Source of the DNA: Pisaster brevispinus
Taxonomy: Eukaryota > Echinodermata > Asteroidea > Forcipulatida > Asteriidae
Reading direction: 5' to 3'
DNA length: 64,000 bases
Assembly: GCA_023634235.1 (NCBI GenBank)
Contig: JAMKCF010000004.1
Span: forward strand, 22,328,527 to 22,392,526
Below the pieces are notes generated by a model, which was not told the origin of the DNA, ran no database searches, and saw only the letters and a program-made list of their open reading frames with translations. Positions 12,501-22,620 of the stretch are shown piece by piece. Made by a program: the position numbers and the translations under genes. The first letter of the stretch is position 1; every line of letters starts with the position of its first letter.

Positions 12501-15500
12501 TGAGGGTTGACTACCGAGTTATAATGAACACTGCGATGATAACTCACTCTGATTGGCTCATTATCCGTCTTGTTTATTGTATGAAAGGTGTTTATTGGTT
12601 CTAAGACAGAATGTAGATTTCAATCATTACAAACTTTTCTGAATACAACTAAGGTAGCATATACACACAAAAATCTTTGCTATTTTATAGAATTCTTGCT
12701 TGAAATTGCAATAAAAACAAATTCAACACATACAGCATCAGGCCTGATTCTTAAGGCAAGGCAGTTTGTCCTTATAAATGGCACTTCTATGAGGGAATTT
12801 TAACTTTGTACTGAAACATTTCAAGGGGCACCAAGGCACTGGCCTCCATTGCCTCCATGACATACCAGGTTCTGCATCATCCATAATTGACAAATATGTC
12901 ATAAATGAGTCAGTGATGCAATTAGGAACCCTACCACAATCTGAGACAGCCCAAAGACATACTGTCGCTCATCACCCAAACCTGTGGTACTCCCAACCCC
13001 ATGCAAGGCTGGCCTGGAATTTCATCATTGAGAGGGCAAGGCCATTTTCATTTTGCACAGGGCACTTCCATTGGAAATCTTTCAAGTCTATGAGAAACTT
13101 TTGAAAGGGGCACCAAGGCCAAGACCAGGGCAACGGGGGCCATGGCCTCCGTGTAATCCCAGACCTAGCAAGGCACGCTGTACTTTGTCTTAAACAGGAA
13201 GGCACGTTTGATTGGCTTCGTTTCAAGAGTACAAAGCTAGTGACTAAACCTTTAGGGCAGTCAGGATGGTGTAGTGGTATCTTGCCTTGCCTTTCACCTC
13301 TGGGACACCGGTTCAAATCCCACCTGGGGCACTATGTGGATTGGGTTTTCAGTCCCTGCCTGACTGCGTGGGTTTTCCCTGGAATAATTTTCTGGGGTTT
13401 TTCCTTCCACATCTAAAACTGAAACTTCCTTCCTTGTCTTCTCTCCACGGGGTTCTTGGCTAGTTTAGTGATTTAGTTCGCTTTTCTGAGAATCCTTGGC
13501 TTCACAACCAGAATCAACTAGAACAGCGAAGCTGCCATGGCGAGCTGCCGGTCGCCAGATAGAAGACCAATGACTAATTGCAATAAGGAGTTATGACCAT
13601 TAAGGTTTTCATTGTTTTAGCTCATTCAACTGGAACCAGTGATAAACTCTGAGAGTTTTATCTTTTCATATGAATCTAACATGTAAGAAGCAATACTTGA
13701 TTCAAGTTTCAAGTCAGTACATCATTGCAACAAGGAGTTATGACCATTTAAATTTTTTATTGTTTGAGCTCATTCAACTGGAACCAGTGATAAACTCTTG
13801 AGTTTTATCTTTTCATATGAATCTACGTGTAAGAAGCAATATTTGATTCAAGTTTCAAGTAAGTACATCATTGCAATAAGGAGTTATGGCCATTTAATTG
13901 TTGTCATTGTTTTAGCTCATTCAACTGGAACCAGTGATAAACTCTTTGAGCTTTATCTTTTCATATGAATCTACGTGTAAGAAGCAATATTTGATTCAAG
14001 TTTCAAGTAAGTACATCATTGCAATAAGGAGTTATGACCGTTTAAGTTTTTAATTGTTTTAGCTCATTTAACCGGAACCGATTTTATGCTCAGCCTGTCT
14101 GTTGTCAATTGTAAGTCAAAGTTACAACTTAACTTAGTTCAAAACTTTAAAATTTTAGTTTGAGTTTGGTTCTTTAAAATCCAGAGGTCAATAATTAAAC
14201 CTGAAAAAAAAAACTTTAACATTTTTTTTATTCCCAAAACTTTAACATTTTTTTTATTCCCAAAACTTCAACATTATTGGAAAACATAGTTGAAAAAAAA
14301 AAAAAAAAATGACTGACAATTATATATAACAATCTCACTTGGGCTTGTACATACCATAAAACAACTCAACTCAAAGACTGATACTTAAACAAAAACTTTA
14401 ACATTTCCACTGAACGCGGACGGCCGGACAGACGGACGGACGGACGGACGGACGGACGGACGGACGGACAGACGGGACGGAAATTGTCATTACATAGGCT
14501 CACTCTGCTTCGCAGCTCGCCAATAAATGAAAAACCTTTTTTCTATGCATCAAATTTTCTCAAATATTGTGAACATCCTCACCAGTACTGTACACAAAAA
14601 CCTCAATATTGCGGTTGTACATCTCCGACAGCGCTTGCATCTCTACGTGGTTACCATGGCAATCATCCATGCGTTTCCGAGTGACATAGGTGGCAAAATC
14701 CTCCGTCACATACTGGGAGTAGTAATCTGCGTTCTTCATCTGCGCCACATCAAAGAAAAGAGTTCGTTAAATGAAGATGCTTTTCAAGAAAGATGGCATC
14801 CGGGCCCAATTTCATGGCTCTGCTTACCGCCGAATTCTGCGCTTGCGATCATCATTCTCCGCTACCTGTGTAAGCGAAGAATGCCTAGTAACCTAGTGAA
14901 ATAGGCTTGACATAAGCGCGAAATTCCCTGCTTCCATAAGCGCTGATTATTTACTTATGTTAAGCAGAACCATGACATTTGGCCCTGTTAACTGAAGTGC
15001 TGGAGTAACCCCAGCGATTGCACAAATACAGGAAGGTTCCACTAAATATTGGCTCCCCAGTAAGCCAAAACTGGCAGGGGGGAAGGGGTGTTGGAAACCT
15101 TAGAACCTAGCACAGTCTGTCAGCAAGACATCTGGAAGTCTGCTACAAAGAACAGATGGCTCAACTTTATCAGAGTGTTAGATCAGTAGGTCTGTATGTC
15201 TGTACAATTTTGTGCACAGCTCCTTAACTCACCATGTAATCCATGCAGTGACCTCGCACAATGTTGTGCCATTCTTGGTCGCCGTACACTTGGTCAGCTG
15301 TGGAGAGAAAAGTGTGGAAAACATTATGGAGCCACTCTAATGTTTTCGGCGGTTAAAATGTTGGCTGTTTTAAGTTTACTTTAGGATGCAATACACGCAT
15401 CACCGCCCTTAACTTTGATCTTTGAAGAGTAGCAATTTTTCCCTTGATTAAAATGTACACCGTGTTGAGGAAAAATATTTGTTTGATTTTTATAAATGGT

Positions 15501-18500
15501 ACAATGAGAAAACAACAGCAAAGCAAAGGGTACCGACACTTTCCGTGGAATAATACGCCACCCTTGGCAAGCCACACTCCGCAAATAATTAACACAACCA
15601 TCTCATTATTATTATAGGCCTATATCTGGTAATGAAACAAAGGATGCCTCATAAGTGAACTTAATCACCGTAGCTCGCAAGCCTGAGGAAACCTGTGAAC
15701 AAGGGTGCTTGCTGTGTGAACCAGACACACTGGGATTAACCCCTACTCTTCCATGATAAGTGTTCTGGGTTCCTTGTGCACTACCAATCCTAGTACAGGG
15801 GACCCAAAGGCTTAATGTCCCATACAAAAGACAAAGCAATTGTGGTAAAGTATCTTGCTCAAGGACACATGTGCCGACGCCATGACTCAAACCCACACTA
15901 TGATCAGAAATACCAGAGCTTGAGTGTGGTGCTCTTAACTGCTTGGCCACGACACGCCTCATACATTAACCTTAACCATGCTAAATGCAACAATATGCAC
16001 CAAATGGTAATAGTTGTTGTGATCTGTTGCATTTGGCAGTCAACTCATATGTCATTTTTTGACTGAATTTGTTGCATTCAGCAGTGAAAGGACTTCATAT
16101 AGGTTTGGGTGCTTCTATTGTATCTGAACAACTTATAATGGGTATTTCAAAATATTTAATGGGGAAAGTATTGAGAAGTATGATGTAATATTAGGTAAGA
16201 ATCATAATTCAAATCATATTCAAAAGACTGTATAATAACAGTTACACATTAACACTTATGTGCATACTGTTGCATTTAGCAGGGCAAACACCATTGCTCA
16301 GTCCTAACACAAACAACATGCCTGCACAATGCAACAATATCCTTTGTTGCATTTTGTTGCATTTGGCATGGTTCTCATTTCAACTGTGTTGCATTCTGTT
16401 GTATTTGGCAGGCTTTGTGGAGAGACCCTAATGGGGGTTAGGGTTAAAGTAAACACAAGCACTCTCCAACCCACTCTCATCGGGTTTGTAAATGCTTCAA
16501 GTTCTGTCAGCGAGTTCTGAAGATCAATCAAAATGGCCAACAAATGTTCCTCGATCTTTCGGGTTTTACCAATAACTAAAGGGTATTATATTCAAAGTTG
16601 TTTTACATACCGACGGCCCTAAAGAGACACGCTCCATCTGGTGACATGTGTTTGATGATGAAGTGCCGTTTCTCTTTCAGAGCTTTTTCAAACATTCTTT
16701 CATTCTGAACGGAAAAACATGAAATGCCAATCAATTACAATTTACATCATGCACAAGAATTTAAAACATTAATGAGATAAATTGCCATCATGACTGAGTT
16801 GTGACAGTAAAACACAAGCGCCCTCCAAACCACTCTCATCAGGTTTGTAATGCTTTAAGTTCCATTCAGCAAGTTCTGATGATCAATCCAATAAAATAAT
16901 TTGAAATCTTTTTACTTGTACCCAAACTTAACAATCACCGACTGGGGTGAGATTCATTGCTTACAAAAAAGGTCTGAAACAACAGTGTGGGATTCAAGGT
17001 TTATAAGGTTTGTTGAAATGATGGCATTTCCCCCTATTGATATAGCCACAGGATTTGTTCTTTATAGGGAACTAGGTCTTGCTTTTTATTCTACTGCCGC
17101 GGAGTAGACTGGAATTCGGGAGACTACTTCGGGAGACTACCTAATTCTTAAAAGAAATGTCCAGCTTATTAGCTACTACCTGGGCAGAAGGTAGGAACTC
17201 GGCCGGGACTACTACTTTCGCTTGGTGGATCAGATCCTGACGATGAATAGAGCACGCTAGTCGAAATGTTGAGACCGATAAAGAGCTCACTCCGTGGCAG
17301 TGAAGTTATAACGAGAAGTCCCCTCAATCCGATCCACTAAGCGAAAGTAGTAGTTCCAGCCGATTTCCTACCTTCCGCCCAGGTAGTAGCTAATAAGCTG
17401 GACAGTTCTTTTCAGAACTAAGTAGTCTCCCGAAGTAGTCTCCTGAATTCCAATCTACTCGGCAGCAGTAGAATAAGAAGCAAGACCTAGTTCCCTAAGA
17501 ACAAATCTACTCAGCTAGTACATGTAGATATACACATGATTTTTGAAAGTGGAAAAAATTGGGCAAATCTGGTGACTAGTCTGTCAACATTGGTCGAAAT
17601 TGCACTGATGGTCGAATCGTGTGCAGAGTGTCTCGTAACCCTCCGGTCTGCGACCGTCGGGAGGATGGAGGGTTACGATCATCGCAACGAACTAGGTGAT
17701 ACCGCAAACCGACTATACATTGATACCTCACCATGCAAAGCCTCAAAAAGTATATAACCACAGGAGTTATGATTTTAAGGAATAGTATCCTCAGCGCTAA
17801 AGATGTTGATCTTGATCAAGAGTTAAAAAGAGCACGATTTCTTTTTATCTGAAGAAAGTAACAGCCATCTTTTCACCAGTCAGACATAAAAGCGTCTGAA
17901 TTCAGTTAAAGTCTGGAGTTTCACATTTCTGTGATCACTGAACTGAAATAAATCATTTTTTGACCATTGGAATTTGAAGAAGAACAAATTCCTTGAATCT
18001 ACCCAACTTCCCAAGTTGGAAAAGCGCAAAGTTTCAATCAAATTTTCATTCATTAATTCTGGTTGTGAAGAAAAGGACTCTCAGAAGGACAAACTTAATC
18101 CCTATACACTAGCCATTAACCCAATGGAGAGAGTCAAGGAAGTGTTAGTTTATTATGAGAGGGCTAGAGGAACGCCCAAGAGAATGCAATCAGATATGGG
18201 ACTGAAAACCCAATCCACAGAGTGCCCCGTGCGTGATTCGAACCAGGGTCCTAGAGCTTTAGAGGTGGATGGCGGGGAAAGATATCACAATCCAACCCGA
18301 CCACCCAAAGTTAACTTCATCGGGATTCCAAATTACATATCACTCGGAAACTGAAACTTTCCCTACAACCTTTTCAACAATTTCAGTTATCACTTTGTTG
18401 AGTAGATTTTTTAAAAAACGCTTCATGAAAGATTTTTTTTAAAGCACTCGTGTAAATCACCTCTTCATTGTAAAATGGCTGCGTATCGTATTCATCCCCA

Positions 18501-18952
18501 CTGTTACAACCACCCTCTTCATTTTCTTCCACTCGCTCCTCCCCTTCCCTCCTATCATCATCCACATCCCCTCGGTGTTGAAGCCACGACACGGAAGCCT
18601 GATGATCTAGACGGTGGGGGGACGATCTGTGCCTCGCTCGTTTGTTACTTCCATGGCCGTGGCCTCCGTGGCCAACGTCAAGTCTTTCATGCCCATCAAA
18701 GGGATTTCTACAGTCGTGGGAAGCTACTGATAGTCTGTCATCCCGAGGGTTTGATGACGACCATCGAGGGGGAGAATTACGGGTCTTGGGCCGAGCGCCT
18801 CCCCTACCCTCAACATTGCCACTGTGCCCGTGGGCGCTGTGTGGATGAGTATGCGATGACGAGTGATGACCGTGTCCGTGATGTTGATGATTTTCACCCG
18901 ATTCGGGGCCCCTTTTTTCCTGCGGTGCCTTCTTCTTAGGAAGAATTGTCAT
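9484..18952 (-). CDS. OTUD5: OTUD5 (DUBA) OTU-family deubiquitinase, nine exons, complete
   Basis: Cysteine protease that removes ubiquitin. The vertebrate protein trims chains on TRAF3 and other targets and restrains interferon signalling. Exons 18461-18952, 16611-16704, 15233-15297, 14583-14739, 12452-12600, 11818-12009, 10878-11145, 10473-10634 and 9484-9599 join in frame to 564 residues; the human protein is 571. The start MTILPKKK matches vertebrate OTUD5. Residues 1-164 are a disordered His/Arg-rich arm ending in the acidic NSGDEYD, with Ser151 at the place of the human regulatory phosphoserine (S177). The OTU domain spans about 168-310 with Asp187 and Cys190 (DGACLFRAV) and His295 (HRSVHYNSV). 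A helical MLEDK...ATDWEA segment follows, then a low-complexity region, then a UIM at 534-553 ([20 protein letters not shown]). Confidence 0.93.
9747..10115 (+). mobile_element. tRNA-derived SINE, family A (variant 3), in OTUD5 intron 8
   Basis: Head cgtgatcgagtggtctagag with B box gggttcgaatcctg, then ggcaagatactct, aaatgggtacctgcgaggg and a tail ending in aataaatgcatattat. Related copies lie at 45225-45562 (minus) and 63207-63545. Confidence 0.75.
10473..10634 (-). CDS. OTUD5: OTUD5 exon 8, low-complexity
   Basis: Residues 473-526, [19 protein letters not shown]... to [11 protein letters not shown], disordered and Ser/Pro-rich. Acceptor ttggtttag, donor gtaagt, one base carried over. Both flanking joins keep the frame. 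Confidence 0.82.
10878..11145 (-). CDS. OTUD5: OTUD5 exon 7, low-complexity
   Basis: 89 codons, residues 384-472, rich in Ser, Pro and His, with [18 protein letters not shown] as a second histidine cluster. Acceptor ctttactag, donor gtaagt with one base carried over. Sequence identity to vertebrates is low. The exon is supported by phase on both sides and by an open frame. Confidence 0.82.
11247..11322 (+). mobile_element. Left-end fragment of the ggtagggtcat element
   Basis: Matches 8895-8960 closely, including the preceding tcccgaatagttcc, then stops. It lies in OTUD5 intron 6. Confidence 0.6.
11818..12009 (-). CDS. OTUD5: OTUD5 exon 6
   Basis: 64 codons, residues 320-383. It includes [20 protein letters not shown] and [13 protein letters not shown], nearly identical to the vertebrate helical segment after the OTU domain. 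Donor gtgagt after RKKI. Confidence 0.92.
12100..12370 (+). mobile_element. Decayed foldback element with CTGACGA...GAAAC core
   Basis: Contains CTGACGA (12199-12205), stem gactag/ctagtc and GAAAC (12225-12229). The right end aagaacaaatctac...gtagatatatacaca matches the right end of the intact foldback at 17052-17508. It lies in OTUD5 intron 5. Confidence 0.55.
12452..12600 (-). CDS. OTUD5: OTUD5 exon 5, catalytic His
   Basis: Residues 270-319: EPINTFH..., then [20 protein letters not shown] and [12 protein letters not shown]. His295 in HYN is the OTU catalytic histidine. Acceptor ctgtcttag, donor gtgagt. Confidence 0.92.
12815..13185. repeat. Dispersed repeat with ggggcaccaaggc core
   Basis: The phrase tttcaaggggcaccaaggc and ggcctccattgcctccatg, in two halves, also occurs at 20955-21125, 32430-32600 and 40600-40870. 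No protein sequence is evident. Confidence 0.6.
13254..13510 (+). mobile_element. tRNA-derived SINE, family B
   Basis: The best-preserved family B copy: A box-like gatggtgtagtggtatc, B box ggttcaaatcccacc, body gtggattgggttttcagtcc and end ctgagaatccttggcttc. It lies in OTUD5 intron 4. Confidence 0.8.
13577..14085. repeat. Tandem repeat, 146-bp unit, about 3.5 copies
   Basis: aaggagttatgacc recurs near 13585, 13731, 13877 and 14024. Each unit contains tcattcaactggaaccagtg and tcttttcatatgaatct. Confidence 0.85.
14408..14478. repeat. (GACG)n microsatellite
   Basis: About 15 tetranucleotide repeats of the type ggacggacggacgg with a few gacagacg variants. Confidence 0.9.
14583..14739 (-). CDS. 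OTUD5: OTUD5 exon 4
   Basis: Residues 218-269, from [20 protein letters not shown] through [17 protein letters not shown] to VYST. Donor gtgagg after ACT G. Joining to the next exon gives VYST-EPINTF, without the five residues seen at this junction in the longer human form. Confidence 0.92.
14802..14985 (+). mobile_element. Inverted-repeat element, gggcccaatttcatgg family (C)
   Basis: Begins gggcccaatttcatggctct and ends agcagaaccatgacatttgg followed by ccc, an inverted match. Copies with better ends are at 33952-34203 and 62321-62570. It sits about 60 bases upstream of OTUD5 exon 4 in gene orientation. Confidence 0.75.
15233..15297 (-). CDS. OTUD5: OTUD5 exon 3
   Basis: Residues 196-217, [18 protein letters not shown] followed by MDYM, continuing the OTU fold. 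Acceptor ctccacag, donor gtgagt, ends in phase 0. Confidence 0.9.
15625..15962 (-). mobile_element. tRNA-derived SINE, family A (variant 1)
   Basis: Minus-strand copy. The body with ggttaatcccagtgtgtctg and the end gaggcatcctttgtttcatt lie at the left, the tRNA-like head at the right. It lies in OTUD5 intron 2. Confidence 0.75.
16015..16425. repeat. Repeated tgttgcatttggca motif
   Basis: The motif or close variants occur at least six times around 16020, 16070, 16270, 16340-16370 and 16385-16410, irregularly spaced. It lies in OTUD5 intron 2. Confidence 0.5.
16611..16704 (-). CDS. OTUD5: OTUD5 exon 2, catalytic Asp/Cys
   Basis: Encodes [20 protein letters not shown] and then [11 protein letters not shown], residues 165-195. 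Asp187 and Cys190 are the catalytic pair expected in the OTU family. Acceptor ccgttcag, donor gtatgt, one base carried over. Confidence 0.92.
17052..17508. mobile_element. Foldback element with arms of about 175 bp, in OTUD5 intron 1
   Basis: The left arm (17052-17230) and right arm (17330-17508) are near-complete inverses, for example gatttgttctttatagggaa against ttccctaagaacaaatc. The loop carries CTGACGA, a small stem and GAAA. No ORF of note. Confidence 0.85.
18072..18310 (-). mobile_element. tRNA-derived SINE, family B
   Basis: Minus-strand copy: gactctcagaagg side at the left, gactgaaaacccaatccaca in the middle, then the inverted B box gattcgaaccaggg. It lies in OTUD5 intron 1, 150 bases from exon 1. 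Confidence 0.75.
18461..18952 (-). CDS. OTUD5: OTUD5 exon 1
   Basis: 164 codons from ATG at 18952 to ...FYNEE, donor gtgatt, phase 0. The first eight residues, MTILPKKK, fix the start. Residues 22-43 hold eleven histidines, unlike the Pro/Gly/Ala-rich arm of the human protein. SNKRARHR may serve as a nuclear signal. The end carries [10 protein letters not shown] with Ser151. Confidence 0.9.
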
Positions 18953-19090
18953 TATGAAGGCCTTTTCTTCACTGTTCCTGCTTCCTGAGAGAGGAAATTG
19001 GGAGAAATTCGAGTTTTTAATCCTCTTCTCCGCTCAGGACACTCCTCTTCCATAACCAAAACAAGACGAAGTAATATGGCGCGCAATGAC
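18953..19090 (-). promoter_or_regulatory. OTUD5: Probable OTUD5 5' UTR and promoter
   Basis: On the minus strand this reads cattttacccagaagtcatt, gcgcgccatattacttcgtc and a purine-rich run before the ATG. The element gcgccatatt resembles a YY1-type GCCAT site. No TATA box is placed convincingly. The assignment follows from position alone. Confidence 0.35.
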
Positions 19091-20289
19091 TTCTGGGTAA
19101 AATGTAAATTTTGAGAGATGATATGGTTCGTTGCTAACTGTACTTTACATTCCTTAGCTCACTGCATTATTGATTACAGAAACCAGACAGCATGTATGTT
19201 TTCATAACTATCGTTAATTTACTATGGCGCCCTCTATTTATTGCAGTGATAAACCAATCAATATTATAGAATGGTTTTGCTTGCGTAAAAGGACCGAAAT
19301 AAAAGTGGAAAATAGTAAAATCATATATATTTTTTTATTGGGACGTAAAAATGTGTTTAATACCAGAAGGCTGAATCAACTGTAGTGTTGATTTCATTCG
19401 AAGTTAATTTGTTTAAAGTATTATTGTTATAGGCCTATTAATTTGTTTTATATAATACTATATAGGCCCCTAGCCTAAGACGGGTGTTAGCGGCATATTC
19501 CGCCCCGGTTTCCACGCCCCTCAGAAAAAAAGCTGTTATACCCGTGGTCAAATTCAACATGTTCACATGATGTTGAATGTTGTTCGTTACAAATAATTAT
19601 ATGTCATGAGATAATAGGAATACTGCTGGATAAAAAGAATACTGCTGGATTTCATTTTCTTTCTTTTTTCTTCTTCAGATCTTCCATTGTTTACGTGACC
19701 GTAGTTAATTTGGGGCTTTATCCTAGTGATTGGGCAGCAATACAACCAAAAAGAATGGGCCCCACTTGTAAAAAAAATTTGGACCATAACTTCACTATAC
19801 GGCCGTAAGAAGAAGAGAAAAAGCGGTCGCTCTGTATAACCATGGGGCTCCAAGGTCACAAGATCATCATCATAAAGTCACAAAAAGTCGGTCAATGCAC
19901 CCGTTTTACTTTTGACCTCGTTTATCCGCCGTTTCAGTTTTGCACTTTTTAATTCCTTCAAAAACAAATAGATGGGACAATTATCAACAGGGCGTTGAGT
20001 AATAGAAGCTTTTTGTAGAATCTTATATCTTCCACATCCTTTGAATTGAGCTACCGGCGTCCTGTTTAGGAACGCAGGCGCACTTCGGAGCACGTGATGA
20101 TGATTACGAATTATGGCATAACTGCCAACGAGTTTTAGAGATGACCCAGTAGGTCGAGGCCAGTCATGACTGGATCAAAGTGCTCTATTTGGAACTGTTT
20201 TTGTTGCCGCCTTTGTTGGTTCATGGTGACCGATATCTTCTTTGAGTCACATAAATTGTCGTCCTTTAATACATGATGTATATATATTT
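19091..20289. other. Intergenic, nothing recognised
   Basis: AT-rich sequence between the divergent genes, with no exon-like frame or clear repeat family. Confidence 0.5.
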
Positions 20290-20705
20290 TCTTTTTACTT
20301 AAAGGCAAAGTATACCTTTTGTTTTTGGAACCGGTTGATTGTTTTAATCCTATATAAATGTAGATTTATACAATAAAACTAACCTGTGAAAATTTCACTT
20401 CAAAAGGTGGTCGCGTTTTTGAGATATCACCGAAAAACCGGAGCGAATATTTCCACGCATGCAGGAAGAATATTCCCCATAGGAATACACGATCTGAGAA
20501 GCGTTACGGCCGTAACGCTTCTCAGATTCAAATTTTGGGGGATAAAAAGTGATATATTTTTCCATAACCGCAGTACTTCAAAGTGAAAAGTTTCTCAAAA
20601 TGCATTATAGGCTACTATCCAAAGCTGCTGTACTTCTTACAAAGTAAGTTTGTATTGCCATTAATTTTCAGAGTCTTTACCAAACGTATAGGCCTACCTT
20701 CCCTT
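20290..20705. repeat. Dispersed inverted repeat with perfect 36-bp palindrome
   Basis: The centre (20492-20527) is a perfect palindrome with half-site atctgagaagcgttacgg. Flanks resemble the ctgagaaacgattcat repeats elsewhere, including a right end ttttcagagtctttaccaaa. Confidence 0.7.
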
Positions 20706-20954
20706 TAATGTACATTTTTTACATCATTATGTAATTAATTAAAACACATCGAACTTGGCCTTCGGGTTACGATTTGTTCTTGTTTCATCCAATAATTTAA
20801 TAATGCAGTTAGTACTTTATCAATCTGTTCACTGACAACTCCATTTGACCTCTACAAAGAGGTTTTGGCGATTTGATTTGATTTGGCGATTTTGGCGTTT
20901 TGGCGAGTTGTTTGCCGATTTGACAATAGAAAGGTCAACTTTGGGCCTAATATT

Positions 20955-21125
20955 GCAGGCGTGAAATCACATGGAGGCCATAGAGGCCATGGCCTCTATT
21001 GCCCCATGTCTTGGCCTTAGTGCCCCTTCAAAAAAATTCCAACATACTTTAATAGTTTTCAATTGAGGTGCCCTTTGCAAAATGAAAATGGCCTTGCCCT
21101 CTCAAAGATGAAATTTCAGGCCTGC
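20955..21125. repeat. Dispersed repeat with ggccttag/gccccttc core
   Basis: Reverse-type copy of the ggggcaccaaggc family: ggcctctattgcccc, tggccttagtgccccttca and gccctttgcaaaatgaaaat. Confidence 0.55.
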
Positions 21126-21429
21126 CATCGTTCTTTCTTACATCCATTATCATCTTCCTTGAAAACTCCGATATTTATTAATTTGTGGATGCACCTGGCA
21201 CACGGCTGTTTCAGTGGTGGAGCCCAAATTATTGTAACATCGAATAAATCATGTGCTTTTGTATAATTCTAACTTGTTTATTTAAGGTTAATCAGAATTT
21301 AGCAGGACTTCAGGCGCGCCCTCCCGATCCCCGTATCATTTATACATGGAGAGAGCAGCGTCAGTGCTTGCAACCTGGGTGAAAGTTCATAATACAGCCA
21401 CGGGCCAGCTCGATCAAGACGACATGACC

Positions 21430-21790
21430 CCTTTAAAGGCATGTTGTACTTTGGGTAATTGTCAAAGACCAGTATCCTCACTTGGTGTATCCCAACATAT
21501 GCATAAAATAACAAACCTGTGAAAATTTTGGCTCCAATCGAAGTTGCAAGAAAGAAAAGAAAAAAAAACATGTTGCATTGCGTGCTTGAGAAAGGCTGCG
21601 TCAATGCCTGAAGCCTTTCGCAGATTCAAATTTTGTGGTGAAAAAAAAATTGCCTCTTTCTCTAAAACTACTTTACTTCAAAGGGTGTCGTTTCTAATAA
21701 TGTTATGATTACCAATAGCTCTCTAGTGCACCTCACCAAGTAAGTTTTATGGTCGAAAATGTTTGGAGTAATTACCGAAGGTTACCATCC
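21430..21790. repeat. Dispersed repeat related to 20290-20705
   Basis: Shares the gcatgttgtactttggg start, the cagattcaaattttgtggtg interior and the aagtaagttttatggtcg end with the other ctgagaa repeats. Confidence 0.45.
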
Positions 21791-22070
21791 GTCTATTAAA
21801 ATAAGGGATGTGTGAAGATGAAATAACTGCCTTTTATTCCATGCATATTTTGTGAGGTTTGCAGCTTAGAGAGGAGATCCAATAACTGTGCAGGGACAGT
21901 CAGACACCATTAGAGGCAATTTATATTAGTGACATACTTTTGTTTCTATTGTCACCTCACAAATTACACTTATGAAATTAAAACATAATTATAGTAAACC
22001 AAAGTCTCCTATTTTACACTGCTCGAGTAGTACCGCATGCACTAAAAGACCCAACACAAACAGCAGCAAC

Positions 22071-22103
22071 CAGCCAACCAGCCAACCAGCCAACCAGCCA
22101 ACA
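22071..22103. repeat. Short tandem repeat, 8-bp unit
   Basis: Four copies of caaccagc in a row. Confidence 0.9.
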
Positions 22104-22209
22104 AAACAATCAAACAACCCCAAAAACAAAACAAACACCTCAAAACAAAACTGCGTTTGGAGGGGAGAAATAGTTCGTTGGCTTGGAGTGGGAAGCTTAT
22201 CAGAATACT

Positions 22210-22350
22210 ATGGTGGCCCTGAAGGGACATCAAACATATATATTTACGTGAATATTTGCACAAATATTCACGTTTTTTGCCCCGATTCGCAAATATTCAC
22301 GTAAATATTCACGTAAATATATATGTTTGATGTCCCTTTAGGGCCACCAT
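22210..22350. mobile_element. 141-bp inverted-repeat element with 8-bp target duplication
   Basis: atggtggccct at the left and agggccaccat at the right are exact inverses, and most of the element folds back on itself (acgtgaatatttgc / gcaaatattcacgt). Flanks agaatact (22202-22209) and agaatacc (22351-22358) agree at seven of eight bases. An 8-bp duplication is typical of hAT elements. Confidence 0.85.
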
Positions 22351-22379
22351 AGAATACCGCATTCGTTCCTGGACAAGTC

Positions 22380-22620
22380 GTTAAATGTCTGTCGCGGGTG
22401 ATAGCGTTCCGACTCTCTCCGCGATTCTCGCGACACTGGCGATGTTCTCGCGGGACTGCTGCCCCCGCGCGACTACTGCTCTCGCGACTGTGTAGTTTCA
22501 TAGCAGCTTCGCGCGAGAGCAGTGATCTCGCGAGAGCGGTCTTCGATTGCGGAGCCCTGAATGTATTACGCCGCCACCACGACTCGACTATCACCGCGAC
22601 AAACATCAACGACTTGCCCA
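22380..22620. promoter_or_regulatory. CpG-rich patch with TCTCGCGAGA motif
   Basis: Dense CG dinucleotides with repeated ctcgcg words and one perfect TCTCGCGAGA at 22526-22535. In vertebrates this palindrome is the BANP-bound CGCG element of CpG-island promoters. It lies 1.0 kb before the stabilin start codon. Which transcript it serves, if any, is unknown. Confidence 0.4.

Noticed and set aside
18475..18939. Plus-strand 154-codon ORF
   Set aside because: Antisense shadow of OTUD5 exon 1.
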